A stretch of DNA of 64,000 nt, from NCBI GenBank assembly GCA_963921935.1, contig OY998175.1, positions 230,104,122 through 230,168,121 on the forward strand. Reading direction: 5' to 3'. The position numbers and the translations under genes are program-made. Positions 30,914-41,965 of this stretch are shown piece by piece (the first letter of the stretch is position 1; the number at the start of each line of letters is the position of its first letter). The DNA is from Galeruca laticollis. Taxonomy: Eukaryota > Arthropoda > Insecta > Coleoptera > Chrysomelidae. The notes beneath the pieces were generated by a model. It was not told the DNA's origin. It saw nothing but the letters and a program-made list of their open reading frames with translations, and ran no database searches.

Positions 30914-33514
30914 ATGACTTATTCCTGTACTAACTGTAATAAAATTTGTGCAACTCGAAGTGAATTGATGGTACATTCCGGAAAATGTGGAGAGATAAAC
31001 TAAAAAAATGCAGCTACTGGCGTAATCTCTATGCCACATAATACATTGATGTGTAAACCTACCTTCAACTAGTAGCCTGAACTCAACATATGAACCCCAG
31101 GTAAATATTATAATATTATTAACGTGGACCTAATGTCGTTAAAACCAATAGTAGGTCTACGTAAAACTAATGTTTGTACGTTGTTGTAGGACTCTTTCAA
31201 AGAAGATTCCCATGACTCAGATGCAGACCCACAATGGACTCCTGATGTCCTTAAAGACCACTCCAGGAAACGAAAACTATTTAGTCTAGTGCCAGTAAAG
31301 GGGAAAAAGACAAGATCGGAAAGTGATACTGAAGGTTATTTTTTTATTGTGTATATGATGATTTATTTTAAAGATTACAGATTTTACACTTTTTTTAGTT
31401 TGAGTAGGGAATTTTAAAGATTGAAGAACTTAAAGATTTGGATGGATGTACCTGTTATACACCTCCGTGAAAAAAAATTAAGATCTTAATAGTATTGTTT
31501 GTTTTTCAGATGAGGTTATGTTGGATAATGAACTTAATATACGTAGCAGTCCACTAATAGTTTCCGAAAGCAATGTATCATTGGAACCATCTCAGTTACA
31601 AGATGATAATCAGAATAAAGATAGAAACAAATATTCAACTACAACCAAACTACTTACTTCTACTTCCTCTAAACCAAAAAGAAAGAAAGGTGTTAGAGCA
31701 CGTGAACAAGAAAAAAATAAAAAAGATCACGGTTTGGCCTACAAAAATAGAGAAGGGGAAGTTAAAGGTCCCGTCGAGTTCAAGTCTATTGAGAGATGTT
31801 GTCAGAGGAAAAAGTGTTCCGAGATAATAACTTCAGAAATACAAAATCAAATATTTAAAAATATTTATTCTTTGCCAATGAAAGTGAGAGATCAAACATT
31901 GCGTGAAAGAATTGAAATTTCAAATACAAAGTATAGTGCAAAAGGTAGAGGTAAGAGTGCTCTTACGACCGGCTTGTGACTGTCGGTTATAGTATTATTG
32001 TTGAAAATAAAAAACACAATGTTTGCAAATTAATGTTCATGAGTGCGCATGGCGTAACCAGAGGGAAATTGGATATATTAATAGAAAAGAAAAGGGCCTC
32101 TTCCTATGGCGTTATTGATGTTGATATGATGGGTAAGAAGACACCACCCAATAAAACAAGTGATGAAGAGATAATTTTTATTCGCCAGTTTATAGAGAAA
32201 TACCCAAGACACGAAAGTCATTACGCTAGGCGAGATAACTCATCAGAAAAGATATTTTTGCCTAGTCACTTGAGTATTAAAGTAATGTACAAAGAGTACT
32301 TACAATGGAGAGAAGAAAATGGTCTCGAAAAATCGGTTGGCTACGACACTTTTAGAAAAAAATTTAATACAAAGGGCTATAAGTTTAAAGAGCCATTCAT
32401 TGACACGTGCAAAACTTGCGACGAGTTTAATGTATTTAAAAGACATGCTACTAGTAAAGCTGACCGTGATGAATGTTCACGTTCAAGAGGCACAAGAGGG
32501 TTATGACCGTAAACGTGAAGACAAAGAAAATGCAAAGAACACTGTTTACCAAAGAGTTTTAGTTTTTGACTTACAACAAAGTTTGCCTGTGTCGTACCTC
32601 ACAACCAATATTGCATATTACAAAAGACTATTAACTATGTACAACCTAACCATCCGTCATTGTTCACAAGAGAAAGAATCGTCAGACTGTTGTATGTGGA
32701 GTGAGCTTCAAGGAGGGAGAGGATCAGATCAGATTGCCTCTTGTATTTTAAAAAAGCTTCTTCAGATACCAACAAGTGTAGAGCAGGTAATTACGTACTC
32801 AGATACATGTGGCGGCCAGAACAGAAACATTAATATGGCAGTTATGTTTATGTACGAGTATGCTCTAGTAAAAAACGAGAATTTGAACGTCATTGATCAA
32901 AAATTTCTCCTACCAGGTCACACACGTCTAGAATGTGACAGTGACCATGCACGTATTGAGCGGGCAAAAAAAAGACTTGGGTCATCAGGATCTTCCAGCA
33001 GTGGGGGAGAAAATTATAGGATTATGGTTCCTCGTGATTGGTGTCAGTTTGTAAAAGCTATCCCTGGAAAAAAAGTTTTAATGTGATTGAGATGAACTTA
33101 CCAGATTTTAAAGCGTTTTTATCTCTTTCAGCTAGGAATAACGTTTTAGTTCATCGCAATCAGGACACTGAGAAAAAGCCAGTCGAGTGGCTAAAAATAA
33201 AATGGCTAAGATACACTAAGGATTTTGGAGTCATTCACTTCAAATATGATCTTAATCCATTTTCTCCATTTCGAACCCTAAACCTTATTCGCGACAGAAA
33301 AGGCCGCAAAATCTCTGCTACTAATCTTGAAGTTGGTAACTCATATGGGGTTACCATTGGGATAAATCCTTTGAAAAAGAAGGACCTGTTATCAATACTA
33401 AGTTTAATAGATGCAGAGTTCCACAATTTCTACAAGAAGCTCCCAACAACATCAGCAGCTCAGGAGTTCGATGAGTTGAGCGATACACAGGAAGACTCCG
33501 AGTCTGGACACTAG
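30914..33514 (+). pseudogene. Intron-containing DDE-type transposase-like gene (Sola-like, tentative)
   Basis: Exon 1 starts at the ATG at 30914 with a C2H2-like finger (SCTNCNKICATRSELMVHSG) and ends at CAG|GTAAAT (31102). Exon 2 runs from TAG|GACTC (about 31190) to GAAG|GTTATT (31335). Exon 3 opens after TTTTTCAG at about 31510. Joins are in phase. The long exon has CCQRKKCSEIITSEIQ, then VLVFDLQQSLPV, then SDTCGGQNRNINMAVMF and KFLLPGHTRLECDSDHARIE. This is the D / D..GQNRN / GHTxxECDSxH pattern of an insect transposase-derived family that I associate with Sola elements. Frameshifts lie in exon 1 and near 31975, 32490 and 33080. Family name is uncertain; the DDE-like pattern is clear. Confidence 0.7.
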
Positions 33515-34708
33515 TTTTTTTTTGTATTTTGTTTATTAAAGAAATATTAATTTCATAAGATGTTGAATTTTTTTCCTTGGGTACCTATATTGATATCAAA
33601 ACTTAAAAATGTAAATATTTGCACAAAAATAACATGTTTTGGGATATCTTTAGTTCTGTTATCGATTTGCCAATTAAAAAAATATACCGGAGTAAAAGAT
33701 GGTAAAACCTATTATGTTCAAAAACCTTAAATAACTCCGATATTTTGATATATTTCACTTTCATACTTAAAACTCCCAATATTTGGTGTTGAAGCTCTAC
33801 AAAAAGTATTAACTGTAAAATGTATGTTGAAGTATAGATTTGCCTCCGACAGTTTATCTTAAAATGGCTCTCCTGTAAAGTTACCGAAAGTCGACATATC
33901 AAGTTATGGCTTCTTTCCACATATATAATAAGATAAGACAACCATGTTAGTGATTAAAATTCCTAATTCTAAAACGAATATGTAAAGAACCTTTGTCATC
34001 ATTGGAGAAAATAATCTTTCTTTATATAGAAAACATTTGTCATTACGTCAAACAAACACACATCGTTATTTATTTGTTTATTATCAAATCGTACTATACA
34101 ACTTATTGGAAAAATCGCATACCCAATTGCCGAATTTCTGAAATTACCGAATACGAACACAGTTTACGCAGAAGCTCAGCCTCTTTACTCGCTGAAAGTG
34201 ATGGTAGTATAACCAACAAGAAGATACATTGAAGATGGAAATCAACCAATGAAGCAAAGCAAGAAACTAAATTCACATAGTTTCACAGATTGACTAAATT
34301 AATACCTCGAAAACTAGTATTGATGATTATAAAATTATAATTTTAATAATACCACTTTTGTTAATATCCCTAATAATATTAATATATGTAATTGTTATAA
34401 TTGTATAATTAATATTATCGATGAAATCCTTTTTAATATACAAAACGGCTACAGTAAAAATATTATACGTAACTGATTTTACAGGATTCCTAGTCATCCT
34501 TTCGTAAGTTGTTACGTAAATTACTATTTTATTAAATAATATTATAAAAAAATTGATATAAACACGCGAATTTATTTTCTGGGTTTCCTGTAAGCGTTGT
34601 GACCTATTTGTAACTGGCAAGGGAGCCAGTGTATAGAAAGAGATAGATATATATAGAAGTATAGATGGGTAAAGAGTAATAATAAAAAAAATATAAGTAA
34701 AAGCTCAC
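33515..34708. other. No recognised gene; AT-rich
   Basis: Includes the right-hand CGACATATCAAGTT site (33893). From 34320 to 34560 the sequence is very AT-rich. If the exon at 34709 is real, bases below 34708 are the start of its first intron. Confidence 0.4.
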
Positions 34709-34853
34709 CTTCGCAGATGAAGCCTTGTTGTATAAGGCCCCATAACATATCGCTGCAGTGATGGCAGTAGGTGGGCTTATGGAAGGTCTTCTTGCAGAAG
34801 CTATGGCCGTGCGCGGCGGGCGGCTGTTCTTGCGAGCCCGCCACCGACGCCAT
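34709..34853 (-). CDS. First coding exon of a C1-domain protein (diacylglycerol kinase theta-like)
   Basis: The minus strand opens with ATG at 34853 and encodes 48 residues plus one base: MASVAGSQEQPPAAHGHSF, then CKKTFHKPTYCHHCSDMLWG, then LIQQGFICE. It stops at a consensus splice donor, GAAG|GTGAGC (34703-34709). The pattern H-x12-CxxC...WGL..QGF.C is the N-terminal part of a diacylglycerol/phorbol-ester-type C1 zinc finger. HKPTYCHHCSDxLWG is closest to diacylglycerol kinase theta, with novel PKC-type C1 domains as alternatives. These lipid kinases and C1 proteins act at membranes. GC content is far above the surroundings, with no stop or shift. The rest of the C1 domain must lie in further exons to the left, which I did not find. 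Confidence 0.72.
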
Positions 34854-35200
34854 GATTCCTCCGAGCCACCGTTCACGCCAGAACTTCACCGTGGACAAGC
34901 ACCCGCACGCATATTACAGGTCTATGTAATATCGAAACCGTAAAAGTACATGTTGCTGTCTTTCAGATGTTCCGACAGCCACACTTACATGCCTAAAGCG
35001 CATTTCTCGATTTTGACTAACGTTACACAGCTGACCATTACTGTCGGACGACGAGTGCGCATCTAGAAGACGTCTCGACGCAAGCGACGGCCCTGACTGC
35101 GTCTTCCGCTCCCCCCTTTACCGCTGATCGTAGGAACGATTGAAATGAGAGGCGCTATCTATAGATAACTCCGTGCAACGTCCTTTCCAACGTCGAACTG
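34854..35200 (-). promoter_or_regulatory. GC-rich 5' UTR/promoter candidate for the C1 exon
   Basis: CpG-containing, GC-rich sequence (for example GGACGACGAGTGCGCATC and TCTCGACGCAAGCGACGG) lies directly upstream of the exon and stands out from the AT-rich window. No TATA box or initiator can be assigned with confidence. Confidence 0.4.
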
Positions 35201-35974
35201 AAAACTGTATTCAGGAGGTGCTTGAAAATGTGTGTCACTGAAAATATACTATCTGGGAAAACAGTGTCGTGCGTTTACAGTTTAAGACCGGGAGTTAGTG
35301 ACAGCTTTTCTAACGTGATTTCTTACAGTCAGGCCAGTTAAGATATTTTGTTCAAGAAATCTCTTTTTAAAAAGTTTAATTTGAATTTTAAAATAGAATT
35401 TTATTGCTTCAGAGTTACCAACAGAATCGATAAAAAATGTAAGAAAAGTATAAAGTTTAGTTTTTAATTTAATGTTGACAATTTGATATTATACGATATA
35501 TTATATGATAAATGACGATAAGATAGGCAAATAGTCTTCACATAACTCCCCCTCCTTAAGATAAAACAACGCCGTCAAAGGGGTTGTTTTGTTGGGGTAG
35601 ATGGTTAGCTTCTCTCTTCAGTTTTAAATGACTCCAGAGTATGCAAGTTACGGCAGCTAATATCAGCGGCGACGCCAGAGTTTTATGTTAGAGAGGGCCA
35701 GGGAAGGCCCGAAAAATTTAAGGGGGTACGTGCTTTTATATTATTGCTTTGGTACCCCATGTAAATAAATTTATATTAAAAAAGTTTTGCATGGCAATAC
35801 AGTATATTGAGGCAATAAAAAGCAGGGAAGTCAGAATAGGTAGTAAACATAAGCTTTAATTATACTAAAACATTAACGTATATATTCATTATATTTTCAA
35901 AGAATAAAAGTACTTTACCGAAACATAAAACAGTAAGATTCTTCTGTTATTATGATTCTTAGCAAAAGTATCAA
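35201..35974. other. No recognised gene
   Basis: Moderately AT-rich, including GGGGGTACGTGC at about 35725. Nothing supported. Confidence 0.35.
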
Positions 35975-36159
35975 CTATATTCTTAAAATTAATATTTTTA
36001 ATGCAATCTTTTTAATACTTAAAATAGATTCCGACGAAAGTCTTTCGTTGAGCATTGTAGTTCTTGTGTATGTTTTAACACTACTTAAACAAGACAATGA
36101 TCTTTCTGGAGAAGTAGTTGATGCGGGTATTGTCATAGCGATTTTTGTCAATACATATA
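35975..36159 (-). pseudogene. hAT transposase C-terminal dimerisation domain (split copy, part 2)
   Basis: The minus strand reads VLTKIAMTIPASTTSPERSL, then SCLSSVKTYTRTTMLNERLS. This is the hAT C-terminal dimerisation motif (usual form TIPVSTASSERSFSTLRRVKTYLRSTM). It continues in sense from the part at 40241-40453: FENIY at the far side joins VLTKIA here once the 4.1-kb element between them is removed. Confidence 0.85.
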
Positions 36160-36448
36160 GTTTATTTACGATAAAAAGACGATGACGTTGCAAAACAAAA
36201 TATTGTGACGTTGTCAAGCTGTAGTGTTTTCCTTTACTTAATGAAAACTAGAAAAGTCAATCTGATATTAGATTGACAGTTCTTCTTTTTCATTGTTCCG
36301 TGCCTCGTAGGGCGTAAGTCAAAAATATTTGTTTAAAAATAAAAGGCTTTGAAACGTTAACATAGCAGTCAACATTTCGAATATTGATTTAAATAAATAA
36401 TTTTGCAACGAATGTTAAATTCATTGGTGGAATAGACCACACGTCAAT

Positions 36449-37595
36449 GAAACACAAACTGTACTCTCAGGGCAAAAAAAATATAAAAGAAAGGAATAAA
36501 TAGAAAGAGAGTAGGTTCTTTCAAAACTGATGTGATTGGAGATAACAAAGCCAGTTCTCAGGGCTCTGTTATCTGAAAGAAGTTAGTTAAACTAAAGAAA
36601 GAAAAGGAAAAGAAAAAAATAAGATTAAGATAAATTAAATTTAATGTAGGGCGCCACTAATTTTGTTCCTAAACAAAATTAGAAAAAATCAACCACATAT
36701 ATCAGCCAACTTTTAACTGCTGTTCTCTGCTAGTTCACAAAAAAAATGTGCTAAAGGCAAGTTTTCAGGTATACCTGTATAATAAATAAAACAACTGAAT
36801 CAAAATATATATAAATATAATTAATGTAAAATAAACAAGGTATAAAATTTTATAAAAAGTGGTTAGTAGATGTCAGTATGTGTGAAAAAAGAAATTTTGA
36901 CCTTAAACGAACAGATAAAATGATATTGGTGAAGCCATACAAAATAAAATTACTTAACTTAAAAGTTGATATTCGAAGGCTGTAATCCGGAAAATCTTCT
37001 TTAGTTATATAATTGTCTGTACTCTATACAGATGAACAGCTGAGCCCTCGATAAGCTCTTACAGTACAACCATTACTTGTAATACCATACTATTTGGTGA
37101 TAATACAATAGCACACTTCTTAAGGCAGGAATTTTGGTAGAATTTACTCACAAAAGTAGTTTAGGCCTGGAGTTTCCGCAGTAATCACAGCGAATTTGTT
37201 CTAGAGAACAAGTTTTATATTTATACATATTTTGATTCAGTTGTTTTATTTATTATACAGGTATACCTGAAAAATTGCCTTCAGCACATTTTTTTGTGAA
37301 CATTTACTAAAACTTGCAGAGAACAGCAGTTAAGAGTTGGCTGATACATGTGGTTGATTTTTTCTAATTTTGTTTAGGAACAAAATTAGTGGCGCCCTTA
37401 ATTAAATTTCATTTATCTTTATCTTATACTTTTCTTTTCTTTCTTTAATTTAACTAACTTCTTTCAGATAACAGAGCCCTGAGAACTGGCTTTGCTATCT
37501 CCAATCACATTATCAGTTTGGAAAGAATCTACTCCCTTTTTATTTATTCCTTTCTTTTATATTTTTTTTTACCCTGAGAGTACAGTTTGTGTTTC
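36449..37595. repeat. Large inverted repeat, ~380-bp arms (inverted LTR-like)
   Basis: The left arm 36449-36822 and right arm 37211-37595 are near-perfect reverse complements: AACACAAACTGTACTCTCAG against CTGAGAGTACAGTTTGTGTT, and CAGGTATACCTGTATAATAA against TTATTATACAGGTATACCTG. The central spacer is about 390 bp. In the right arm ATTAGTGGCGCCC resembles a lysine-tRNA primer-binding site after an LTR, so the arms may be LTR-plus-leader copies facing opposite ways. No retroviral gene lies inside. Confidence 0.85.
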
Positions 37596-38135
37596 AGCTT
37601 GTATGATAGGCTTGATTAATTTAATATAAATATTTATTCATGAAAAACTATGGATAAGATACAAGAAACAGTAACCAATCATTCTATATTCGAATTAACA
37701 TTTAATTATTTTACATAGAAGAGGGTTAAATGACAAACTGTAGGTCCTTATACCTTATTCTATGCTCTATAGAACCATCTTCAAGAGCACTGCAAGGGTT
37801 TACGCTAAAAGGAATCAATACAAGCTGTAATCATCTTCATGCAAATTTAAATATTGTTTATTTATACAATATCTATTATATTTATTATAATAAAAATAGA
37901 ATGGGAAAGAAAAATATAGATACACGAAATAAAATTTTGTTACAAGATATAAAAATAAAAAATCTCTCATTTTATCAGTATTATTTATGTAGAGATACTG
38001 TGGTCGTGGTTTTAATTTGTGTATTATAAAATAACTGTACCTAATTAATTTAACAATAGTTATTAGTGATTTTGAAAAGGTGGAAATAAAGCAAATTGGA
38101 TAAAAATATACAAAAAATAAAACACAAGATTTCCA
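37596..38135. other. No recognised gene
   Basis: AT-rich part of the 4.1-kb element downstream of its transposase. The frame at 37730-38029 shows no motif. Confidence 0.35.
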
Positions 38136-39918
38136 CTACTCCACTACAAAATCATCACTATCTTCATCGTCACTGTCAAAATTAATAATAAGTGGAGGCA
38201 CATCCTATCTATCAAATACTACTTCTCTATCCCACCCATCTTGTATAATTTTTTCATTGTGCTCTACTGTCTCTGACCAAATATCAGGAGTCACTTTTTC
38301 TAAAGACTTTTTCCATACACCTATTGTTTGTTATGTTGAAGAACCATCAGTTCCCACATGATCTCTATAAAAATTCTTAACTATGCCCCAAATATGTTCA
38401 ATTGGGTTGAACATACAGTGGTAAGGGGGACGTCGAAGCACTTTGTGGCCATATTTCTCAGATAATATGTCAGCTTCATATACTGTTGGTGGTATATTCC
38501 TACAAAAATGCATATATTTAAACAAAATAATTTATCTAAGTATTACCATAATATATTGAAAAATGTTTATATCAGCTTACCGTTGTACTAAATTCAATAA
38601 TTAGGTTTTGAGGAAAGTATTTTCAAAAGGAATATCATTTTGTATCAACCAGTTCTGTATATCAGCCTTTTTTGTAGCTGTTGTTGGTACTTTATTGATC
38701 ACTGTACTGTGATAATTTGCATTATCCATTACAATTGTGGCAGGTTCTTCCTGGCTCACTGAAAGCTGGTATTGAAACCAATGCAAAAAAATTTCTTGGT
38801 TCATTTCACCGTGGTAATCACCATCTTGTTTTTTGAAAGAAAAAAACAGCCCTGCTCCAGGAATAAATCCAGAAGAGGAACCAGCATGCAATACTATATA
38901 CCTACAATAAGGAAATAACAAATTACTACTAGGTTTCCTAGATAGACTGCATAGCTCTAAATAACTATTAATAGTTATATAGATTTAAATAAAATAATGT
39001 GACTAGTAAATAGTTGAAAAGGTCTTAAAATGGCAGGAATGTTAGTACATCATAAATTAATTGCTAAATTTTATTATTCAATTCCCTTGGACCACCAATT
39101 TTAGTTTTATTCGCGCTTCTCTGATTATAATCTTGCCAAGAACGTCCAACAGTACCGTCTTTAAATATCCAGGTCTCATCCAAAAACACAAATTGATATA
39201 AACCCTCTCTTTTTATCTTGACATATTCATGTAGAAAATGTACACGTTTTGATGCAATATGTGGCAACTCCATTAAACCACGACGAGGATTATCTTTTTG
39301 GTATTTCAATCCAATATTTTTCATTATCTTCCAGAGTGATGTTAAACACCATTAAAGAGTTCACGCTCCTGGAGTTTGTCTCTTAAAGTTTTCAAGGTTA
39401 TGTGTTCCTCTGAAAAAATATTGTGTTAGTTAATTGTGAATAAAATAAAACAGTAAATTCAATATACTCACTGTTTCCATACATTTCGTATATAACATTT
39501 CGGAAAGCATTTTGATCAAAGTTATCAATTTCAACAGTAGGTTTTATGCGTTGTCTCTTTTTAGATGGGCTTTTAGGCTGTTCACCTCTATTATGCTTGG
39601 CGGCAATACGGTTAACAGTGGTAACGCTAAGTTGTAAAGCTTTTGCAACTCTGTACAATATAATTACTTCAATTTATGAAAGAATAATATATTATCAAGT
39701 TTAATTAACCTAACCTAACATTAAAAACATTTAATCATTTACATTTAAATATGTTACAATACTATTAATAATGATGAATACAAATAGCGAATACTATTAC
39801 TTACGTCTCTGACAGCAGTAAGCGGGAGAAGCGGGCCCCCATTTCGGCATTCCCGTTCAAAATAGCTCAACAAAGATGTTACAATCTGTTGACATTTTCT
39901 GTTCAGCTGCTTCGGCAT
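38136..39918 (-). pseudogene. Multi-exon Tc1/mariner-type (DDE_3) transposase
   Basis: Exon 1 begins MPKQLNRKCQQIVTSLLSYF and ends AVRD|GTAAGTA (about 39805). Exon 2 follows TTGTACAG with VAKALQLSVTTVNRIAAKHN (HTH) and ends GGAAACA|GTGAGT. Exon 3 follows TTTCAG with HITLKTLRDKLQE and holds FVFLDETWIFK. Exon 4 follows TTGTAG and holds TIVMDNANYHST. Exon 5 follows TTTGTAG and holds RRPPYHCMFNPIEHIWG. The acidic tail ends DDEDSDDFVVE before the stop at 38136. Both Asp and the Glu of the catalytic triad are intact. Breaks: frameshift or stop at about 39345, stop at about 38603, stop after DGSST (38331), TAG near 38210. Introns of 70-140 bp are unusual for this superfamily. Confidence 0.85.
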
Positions 39919-40210
39919 TTTATTAACCACACACTGCAAATTTGCTTAAATAATTAGTTATGAAAATAACTGTTTTTTAATCTTAAAGAAGCAATTAAAT
40001 TAAAAGCATAAAAAAACTTGTAAATATTAGACGATGATCGAATGTCAATAAACGTCAAAACAAACTGGTGAATTTTACCAGTTGATTTGACAACGTCTTG
40101 AAGTTTTGCCAACCCGTTAGCTGTAAATTGCCCTGGCTGTTGAGGATAAATTGTATTCACGGTTGGTAAATTAATATTTATTCTGATAAGCAGGAAAGTA
40201 ACTTAAAATA
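39919..40210. other. 5' region of the 4.1-kb element
   Basis: Untranslated sequence between the transposase start and the terminal repeat. No promoter assigned. Confidence 0.35.
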
Positions 40211-40240
40211 ACATCATCGTCTTTTTATCGTAAATAAACA

Positions 40241-40453
40241 TAGATATTTTCAAAAGCTGGAAAATATTCTTCTAATAGTTTCAATAATTCTTTCATTGTT
40301 TTGATCTCTGTTTTTATTGAGAATAAATCTTTCTAAAAGAACACATTCAGCTTTTAACGTTTCTGAGTCCCAATTAGTCCATATATTATTATAGGAACTA
40401 GCAATAGATAAAAGGTCGGATACATTTAAAAAGTTTTTGTGTCCTGGCTCCAT
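40241..40453 (-). pseudogene. hAT transposase (split copy, part 1)
   Basis: The minus strand reads NFLNVSDLLSIASSYNNIWT, then LKAECVLLERFILNKNRDQN, then after one frameshift EEYFPAFENIY. The LKAEC.LL pattern and the final FENIY immediately before the dimerisation domain are hAT features. The remaining C-terminus lies at 35975-36159, beyond the inserted 4.1-kb element. The upstream part of the gene is absent: BEL/Pao sequence begins near 40490. Confidence 0.7.
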
Positions 40454-40489
40454 TAAATAAATTCTTATTATTTGAGAAACGGGAGTGGA

Positions 40490-41965
40490 GCTCAGTTATT
40501 ATTTTATCCAACATTGAAAAAAAATGCCATAATTCAGACCTTGTTTTAAAGTATCCAACTTTTTGGTTAGGGAATGTAGCAATCCTTTGGCCTCCAGTCC
40601 TCTGTAATTATTGCTAGAATGAATTATGAAGGGGAGGGTGTTAACTTATATTTTAGACGACAGTAGTGTCGTTACAATATTCTTGCTTCAGTTGTTGGTT
40701 TTTTCCTAACCATTTTTCTAATGACAGAAATCGGTTTTGAGCTTGAGTAAATGACTCCCTCAGCTCTTTTTGAGCTTGAGGGTGAAGTAGAGGCAGATCC
40801 ACCTGATATCTTCCATTGCAAAGAATTTTGGTGGTCCTTTGAAAAATTTGTTCTGTCAGTTCATTCTGTTCAGAATCTTTTGTTAGAGAAGAACTATTTT
40901 CATGTTCTAAAATTTATTCTAACTTATCTTCTCGGGTACAGCTGGTTATATGGAAAGAGCAGCTAGAGTGAGCAAAGTGAGCTTCCAGATAAAGACACTG
41001 AGAAGGCACTGCTCCCGAGATTATCCAGCCCTGATGCGTCTGAACAAGAGTAGGGTAACCTTTACCCAAGGATTATATACCAAGTAGCATTAAGTCGTAG
41101 CAAACGTCAGCTCCTAAGAGAAGAGATATATCTTCAGAAGTGCATAAATCATCGTCAGCCAATTTATTATTGACATGAGAAAGAATGTGTAGTTTAGAAG
41201 AATTTATTTGTACCTGTGGGCGTTGAGAAGTAATTTCTGGCACTACAGCGTAGGAAACAGTGAACTTCTGAGATGGAGACCGGTGAGAGTGGATGTCTAT
41301 TTCAATCATGTTCTTAATGACACTACGTTCATTAATGATACCTGCCACAAGCAGACTGGAAGATTTTTGAGTTCATTGTGCTTTAGCAGCTAAGGAGGAA
41401 ACAATGAACGAGCTTTGATTCCCAGAATCCAGTACAGGTCTTCCATTTTTGAGGTATAAGTGTATTTTTGCAGTAGCCAGTAATATGTGAGAGCCAGAAG
41501 TGTTAAACGCTGAGAATGTTGTCGACTGATGGGTTTGCGTATTTGCATTATCTGGAACAATTTAGGTTTGGTCTTGATTGCAGGATTGATCATCTAAGAT
41601 GGAAGAATGATTACCACTTCTGGGCGAAGGGCTAGTTAGATGATGCAAAGTACGATGCCTTTTATTACAAGTAGCACAATAACTATAAGAGTTGCATTCT
41701 TGCATATAATAAATAATCATTTTTAACTGCGCTTGACGAACGCATTTCGGTCGGAGATAGAGAGATTTCTAGACTCACTAGAAGTATATATAGATGCGAT
41801 GGCCACTGGTTCTATAAAAATCACAATTATTATCTGACTGTACTCTAGACGTATGTTGAGATTTAAACAACTGAGCAGTGAAAGCAGGCTTCCATTTAGA
41901 TAAGTAAAGGTTAGAGTTGTTAGAGCTAGAATGCATGTACTAGAACATTCGAGATTATTAAAGAA
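40490..41965 (-). pseudogene. BEL/Pao gag-pol remnant (zinc knuckle, protease, linker)
   Basis: On the minus strand, from high to low coordinates: the zinc-knuckle-like CATCNKRHRTLHH (about 41680), HILLATAKIHLYLKNGR then VLDSGNQSSFIVSS (aspartic protease site DSG, about 41420), VSYAVVPEITSQRP and LADDDLCTSEDISLLLGADV (41100-41200), GWIISGAVPS (about 41020), and RTTKILCNGRYQVDLPLLHP then TQAQNRFLSLEKWLG (about 40720-40830). Order and motifs are BEL/Pao. The frame shifts repeatedly and RT is missing. No LTR seen. Confidence 0.82.

Larger units (their letters stand above)
36160..40240 (-). mobile_element. 4.1-kb Tc1/mariner-type element inserted in hAT gene
   Basis: Terminal inverted repeats GTTTATTTACGATAAAAAGA (36160 onward on plus) and its reverse complement ending at 40239 match for about 27 bases. 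TA/TAT flanks both sides. The interior holds a multi-exon transposase pseudogene on the minus strand (38136-39918) and a large palindrome (36449-37595) that is probably a later insertion. Flanking coding sequence of a hAT transposase is continuous across the removed element apart from one or two bases, which fixes it as an insertion. Confidence 0.85.

Noticed and set aside
34758..34943. Plus-strand 61-codon frame over the C1 exon
   Set aside because: Antisense of the GC-rich minus exon, which has Cys/His motifs and a splice donor. The plus frame has neither.
39700..39722. AACCTAACCTAAC, like interstitial telomeric (TTAGG)n
   Set aside because: Only about two units here, and similar short runs near 13035 and 48238. 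Too short to claim.
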